Below are positions 59,501-64,000 of a stretch of 64,000 nucleotides of DNA, in pieces. Below the pieces are notes generated by a model. The model did not search any database. It was not told where the DNA came from and saw only the letters and a list, made by a program, of their open reading frames with translations. The DNA lies in assembly GCF_018143015.1 (NCBI RefSeq), contig NC_054740.1:17777190-17841189 (forward strand), read 5' to 3'. The stretch is from Lytechinus variegatus (Eukaryota > Echinodermata > Echinoidea > Temnopleuroida > Toxopneustidae). Positions within the stretch are counted from its first letter, which is position 1; each line of letters begins with the position of its first letter. The position numbers were made by a program, and so were the translations under genes.

Positions 59501-61564
59501 TAGCTCGCATATCAAGCTTTCATTATTTTGTTTGATTTACACAAATTGTTATATCAAAATTTACAGCTCGCGTTATGCACTCGCATTGTTTGATTTGTGA
59601 GGTACCTATCCTCTTTGGAAATTCTTTCCAAGATTCGTCAAAATGCTCCTTTATCATGTCAGTATATCAAAAAATTAAGCTCGTGCTTCGCGCTCGCATT
59701 TATGTTTGAGACACACAGCTTGTTCTTTATTTAAATAAAAACACGCTTATATAGACCGTCCAGTTTTCAGGTCGGAATATCAAACATTTTGAGCTCGCGC
59801 TTCGCACTCTCATTATTTAATTGATGATACTTGTATCCTCTTCATTAATCACTAAAACAGTCCTAATTGAGTCCCTTTTCACGAAACTATAATAAAATTT
59901 CGGCTCGCGCTTCGCGCTCGCATTGTTTAGTTGGATACTTATCTTTGTTCATGATAATAAAAACTCCTCAGAATCTTTAGTTCTTAAGGACATAAAATAC
60001 CAAAGAATTTTAGCTCGGCTTCGCGCTCGCATAATATATTAAGACCACATAAGATACCTTATCTTGTTTATAACAATAAAAGCTAACATATAATTAAAAC
60101 TTCAGTCTTTAGTTAGGACTACCCCCTAACCCCCCTCTGAGCCTCGCCCCAAAAAAAAAAAAAAGATTATAGCGGCCAATCGAGAAAAATTTTGATGAAA
60201 ATATTTTTCGCCCCCCCCCCTATTGGCGAAAGCTGGATCCGCCCCTGGTAAATCCGGAGAATAAAAAGCCAACTATCTTGATTGGGCCGGCCTTCGTAAA
60301 AAAGTACAGAAATGAAACGACCGAAAAGAATAACACGGCAATAAGTAGCTCAGTTGACAATAGAATGCTTCGCCTCAGTACGTATATCCCTTTGATAGGC
60401 CCACACAATGGATTTTCAACCCTTGAAAGAAGCCCAGAACTGCAAACCAAGAAACCATTGTTATTCGAATTTTTCTGACTATAGACCATGCCTTTATTGC
60501 ATCATAATTTGAGCATTGGATGTATTGATCCTTATTGATGAAGAATGACAAAATATGAAATTTATCAATTATGTTTGTAATAAAGTCAGAATGAGACATA
60601 GTATAGGCCTATGCCTAATTCATGTGTTTCGTTTTGAGACCGTATATTGGTAACGGTCAGTCACCATGGATTAGGGCATTTTGCGGCACGAAAATTTTGA
60701 GTCACGTATTGAGCGCGAAGCGCGCTAGATGCATAGCCAGGTGGTTCTTGGGAGCTAGCCCTTCTCTAACCTTCCATTGAACTGTAAAGAAGATTACCTT
60801 CATAAATTTTGATAGGATGATGCATTTTAAAAGACGAAAGAATTGAATGTATGAGAGTATGAGTGTCGCATCCCCACTTTCCTTTTTATTACATAATATC
60901 ATTATTGCTTCATTATTCCATACATATGTGAATAATATGTCTCCCTTATAATGAAATAAGTTGTAGCAATGAAAATGTAAAAATGTAATGCACTAAATCC
61001 CTTGTGGTGGTAAAAAATTTACCCATTTTTTTTACAGTGGATACGGTATCAATTTGCTCACGGAATATTAATTTCATGAAGACATGTCTAGAACTGTTTC
61101 ACCGGAAAATACAAAACTATTCCATGTCCGATTTTGATCAAATTTTCAGTGTTTCTCTATAAGATATTTCTTTATCTGTGCGAATCATATTTTCTTCAAC
61201 CTTGAGTACCCCTTAAGGTCATTTCGTCTACAAAAAATGACAAGCAAATAAAAAAAGTCCTTACTTTCAAAGAAGGGGGGGGGGTCATATTTGTGTAATA
61301 ACGGCATATTTATATTACAACTTTTGATTGTGCCTCTCAAGGGGGGGGGGGGGCACGGTTTGGCTGTGCCCCATGGATCCGGCATTGCTTATACACTTCC
61401 CTTGGTGACATTTTTCTCCTACTTCCATCACAGGTCCAATGAACTTGGATGTAAATCAAGAGCACATGTTAGCGGATGATGTGAGAAGTATTAAGAGGTT
61501 AGACCAAGGTCATCAAGAAGTACCAGTTGAAATAGATCGAGAAAACCAGGACGAAATATTAAAG
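56502..61564 (+). CDS. Type II membrane protein, first two exons, 3' part beyond the window
   Basis: Exon 1 is 56502-56601 and exon 2 is 61434-61564; the GTAAGTA donor is phase 1, the CATCACAG acceptor matches it, and exon 2 ends phase 0 before GTAATC. The joined 77 codons begin MMARWRYFCKF (basic cytosolic tail), then a hydrophobic anchor of about 18 residues (W13-F30), then an acidic stem with LADDVRSIKRLDQGHQEV and EIDRENQDEILK. This resembles Golgi glycosyltransferases and sulfotransferases, whose catalytic domain would lie in later exons, but no enzyme motif is visible, so the class is inference. Two ATGs in tandem open the frame; the paralogous exon at 46984 matches the second. The 4.8-kb intron holds a TTAA-MITE, a hAT-like element and a GGATCC-ended element. 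Confidence 0.7.
57490..58093. mobile_element. TTAA-flanked MITE, third AGGTCAAGTCCACC-family copy
   Basis: Ends AGGACAAGTCCACCCCAAC and AGGTGGACTTGACCT with TTAA on both sides. About 604 bp, in the intron of the type II membrane protein gene. It is close in sequence to the 48747 copy. Confidence 0.88.
58306..58851 (-). mobile_element. hAT-like CCCGGGGGG element, intact copy with 8-bp TSD
   Basis: 546 bp from CCCGGGGGGGCCACTTCC to GTAAGTGCCCCCCCCCCC plus GGG. Exact TCCTTCAT duplications lie at 58298-58305 and 58852-58859. Inverted subterminal blocks GAGTGGATACCATGC and GCATGGTATCCACTC are present. Same family as the 21344 element but in reverse orientation and without insertions. Non-autonomous. 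Confidence 0.88.
59159..60247 (-). mobile_element. GGATCC-ended element, complete shorter copy with 5-bp TSD
   Basis: 1089 bp in reverse orientation, from CAGGCGCGGATCCAGG to CTGGATCCGCCCCTG, flanked by GTAAA at 59154-59158 and 60248-60252. The internal cores read GCTCGCGCTTCGCGCTCGC (59909, 59687 and others), each about 110-130 bp apart. It is about half the length of the 13545 copy, so fewer array units are present. Confidence 0.88.
60248..61433. other. Intron sequence of the membrane-protein gene
   Basis: AT-rich intronic DNA with G-runs at 61276 and 61340. TCCGATTTTGATCAAATTTT near 61130 to CCCCTTAAGG at 61210 looks like a right-half fragment of the AGGTCAAGTCCACC MITE family. No other coding exon was recognised. 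Confidence 0.5.
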
Positions 61565-64000
61565 GTAATCTTGCCTGTATGTGCAAAGCAAACATTAAGT
61601 GATTGACATCTGATTTCAAGTTAAAGCATTAATGTTTAGATCTTTTTTTACCCTTCTCCCTTTCTCTCCCCTGTCATGGAAAGTGATATGTATTATTTAA
61701 CAATAAAAATATCATTGACGCCCAAGCTTGACAGAATTTCAGACACTTCTTACTCCAAGAGTACATGTATCTAAAAATTTAATTTTCGTCAATTAATTTT
61801 CGTCAAATAAATTTCGATTTGCGTAAGGATTAAAGAACAAAGTCATTGAAGATTACTATAGGTACATGGCGTGTGTATCCATCGATTCAATAGAGACAAA
61901 TCAGTTTAAAGCGCGACTTCAATATCTTTATTTATTACAGCAGCATACCTGTGTGTGTGTGTAAATTCTAATCATGTAAACAAGTGGCAAAAAATGAAAG
62001 AATGATAAAAGGCCTAAAATAAAGATTACTGTAATACTTGTTTTATTAAATCTTTCCTTGTCCATTACCTAAACATTTCTTAATTAAAGCATATTATGGC
62101 CCTACACTGTTAAAAATAATTTAAACAACTCTGTTTACTATTTGAATCGCACAGTAAATGTTTAAAGATTTTAAACAAGTGTTCAAAATTTTAAACAACA
62201 ATGTTTAAATACAAATATTCAATTTTCAATATTTAAAGCATGGATGTTTTAGATTTTTAAAACATTTTAAAACAACTACTGTGCGATTCACATAGTAATC
62301 AGCGTTGTCTGAATTATAGTGTAGAAAGTTATTGCAAATTTTGTCATCCATTTGAAGCCCTCTAAAATGTAGATCTGTATTTTTACCCTTCAGTACAATT
62401 AGTGCAGCTATAATGAACGGGAATGATATCGGTACTTTATAGTTCCTCCAGCTCCTGTACTGCGATTCTAATGTTACAGCACATACAACAAGTGTGGGTG
62501 GATGTGGGTGTCGTGTGTGTTTGTTGGGAATTAAATCATATAGTTTTTTCCGCAGATTAACATGCCATGTCTATGATTGAGTATGTAGCAATATCCCGTT
62601 GAGAAATCACCACGTGTCGGGGTTAAGTGGGTTTCCAGTTCTGCTACTCAGGTAGTTGGGTGTAATCGTCAAGATCTTTTTGATGACATTTTCACCAACT
62701 AACCATGAACCATATGAACTATGCCCTCTTAATCTGACGAGAGATTGGGAGGGCTGTGTCAGAATATAAAATCTTACCCTGATGTGTTTGTAAGTTATTG
62801 TAACAGTTACTGTCTTTGAGAAACACACATTTGAGCAGTTCATTTTATCCATCCATGCGTGTACCAAAGCTCCTTGATTTTACCATGGGATAATAGGTCC
62901 ATGATTTTACTCATCTCTATCACGCCTTCTGCGTTGTTCAATATTACTTGCCACCCCGGCTCCACCCCCCCCCCCGAACTGTTTTTTTCTCTCTCCTTTT
63001 GTATCTGTCTAAAATCTGCTGGTATCTTCTGTTCTATTATCAATCAGAGAGTTCTACTTCCACACAATAAGACTACTGTAAACCGACGATCCTACTGTAT
63101 ATTCATGTATCGAGCTATTACAATGGTAATATGGTTTCTTGACTTGGGGCATATAGGGGCGTGGAAGAGGAAACCAAAATGATGTCCTGTCTCACGTAGC
63201 GTTGTGCATCGTACACATAATATACTCACCGGGTGTCAAATATAGTCTCTCTTTCTAAACATTTGAGACTCATTTCATGCTGTAGGGGATCGTGATAGAA
63301 TAAAGAGATAACAATGTTCTCTCAACAAATTTGAATTTATAAACGAAATGGGGAATTATTCGAATCCATCATTAACGCATTCCAGACCTTTTTAAATTAT
63401 TATTTATCTACTAGTATCGACCTACATAACTATAGGCGTCGTAATTGTATAGGCCTATAGATGATTAACATCACTTATTGAGTTATGTCTATAATTATAG
63501 GCATGTTTTTGCTGTTTTAATTGGTTTTTACAAAATAACAATTACAAACAACAAAAGATAGGTTATATGAACATTTTAAACACCTTTACAAGCCAAGTTA
63601 GCGCAAATTAATTAAATAAGCCCCAAACATCCATCCACACACCGGACACTCCATACCACTCACCCCCCCACACACACACACACGTCTTCCCATTGTTTAA
63701 AAGAGTTGCATGAAATAAAACTAACTTTATACATTTCTATATTTCAATAGAGGACCCTCATAGCATTTACAGCATTATAGCATGGCATGTACAAAATATA
63801 TGAACCAGTGTGAATTATCTTTAAAACTGTATGCTCCATTTCTGGAAATGAGCATTCAACTCGTTCTTTTTTTTTGCAATCTTAGATTCTACACTTTGTT
63901 TAGATTTTACGATTGGTGTAAATACTTCAAACCTTATTTTGTTTTCCTGAAATTCAAACGAGTAAACATAAAACTTCAAATGCAGAAATAGAACATTAAT
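61565..64000. other. Presumed following intron of the membrane-protein gene
   Basis: Follows the GTAATC donor at 61565. No convincing further exon with the right phase was found. It contains a 165-bp foldback (62135-62300), a C-run at 62967 and a CA microsatellite at 63669-63683. Confidence 0.5.
62135..62300. repeat. Small foldback repeat with GAATCGCACAGTA arms
   Basis: TACTATTTGAATCGCACAGT on the left pairs with ACTGTGCGATTCACATAGTA on the right with one mismatch. The AT-rich centre contains several TTTAAACA motifs. It is probably a short MITE; flanking duplication is not resolved. Confidence 0.65.

Noticed and set aside
62607-63043. Two overlapping minus-strand frames of 86 and 67 residues
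   Set aside because: No recognisable domain, no clear splice context, and opposite in strand to the gene whose intron they occupy. They remain unassigned.

Overview
This window is animal nuclear DNA, AT-rich and dense with short mobile elements. It most likely comes from an echinoderm, perhaps a sea urchin. The host genes have short exons, long repeat-filled introns and ordinary GT-AG splice sites, and their proteins align well from memory with deuterostome orthologues. The many GCGAGCGCGAAGCGCGAGC blocks and GGCGGATCC-ended elements also fit. The species call is inference.

Three conserved genes are readable. NCKAP1 (WAVE regulatory complex) lies on the minus strand from 20755 down past 1358. 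Sixteen exons give 592 in-frame codons, and the C-terminal half lies off the left edge. MAT2B (regulatory subunit of methionine adenosyltransferase) is on the plus strand at 31177-34613 in five exons, complete from the first recognisable in-frame ATG. MRPL30 (mitochondrial ribosomal protein uL30m) is on the plus strand at 37965-42889 in three exons and looks complete. NCKAP1 and MAT2B are transcribed divergently; MAT2B and MRPL30 are head-to-tail. They belong to unrelated processes (actin nucleation, methyl-donor synthesis, mitochondrial translation).

A fourth gene starts at 56502 on the plus strand and runs off the right edge. Its first exon encodes a short cytosolic tail and one membrane anchor, and the next exon (61434-61564) an acidic stem, as in a type II membrane protein. 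A diverged copy of its promoter and first exon lies at 46984-47074. Just upstream of the intact first exon is a 2.5-kb inverted and tandemly duplicated minisatellite block (53.9-56.4 kb). Its two arms each begin with a short hydrophobic, signal-peptide-like ORF that runs into 15-bp repeats.

The rest is mostly non-autonomous DNA transposons, several with boundaries proven by target-site duplications (TSDs). They are: a GGATCC-ended family with 5-bp TSDs and an internal GCGAGC array (13.5-15.6, 24.7-26.8, 50.4-53.9 and 59.2-60.2 kb, plus fragments); TTAA-flanked foldback MITEs; a hAT-like CCCGGGGG element with 8-bp TSDs; a three-deep insertion nest at 21.3-23.7 kb; a 618-bp foldback with apparently identical arms at 19.5-20.2 kb; and a large palindromic element with TTAT TSDs carrying a LINE 3' fragment at 51.1-53.1 kb. 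A tRNA-derived SINE sits in an NCKAP1 intron. No LTR retroelement, CRISPR array or rRNA gene was seen.
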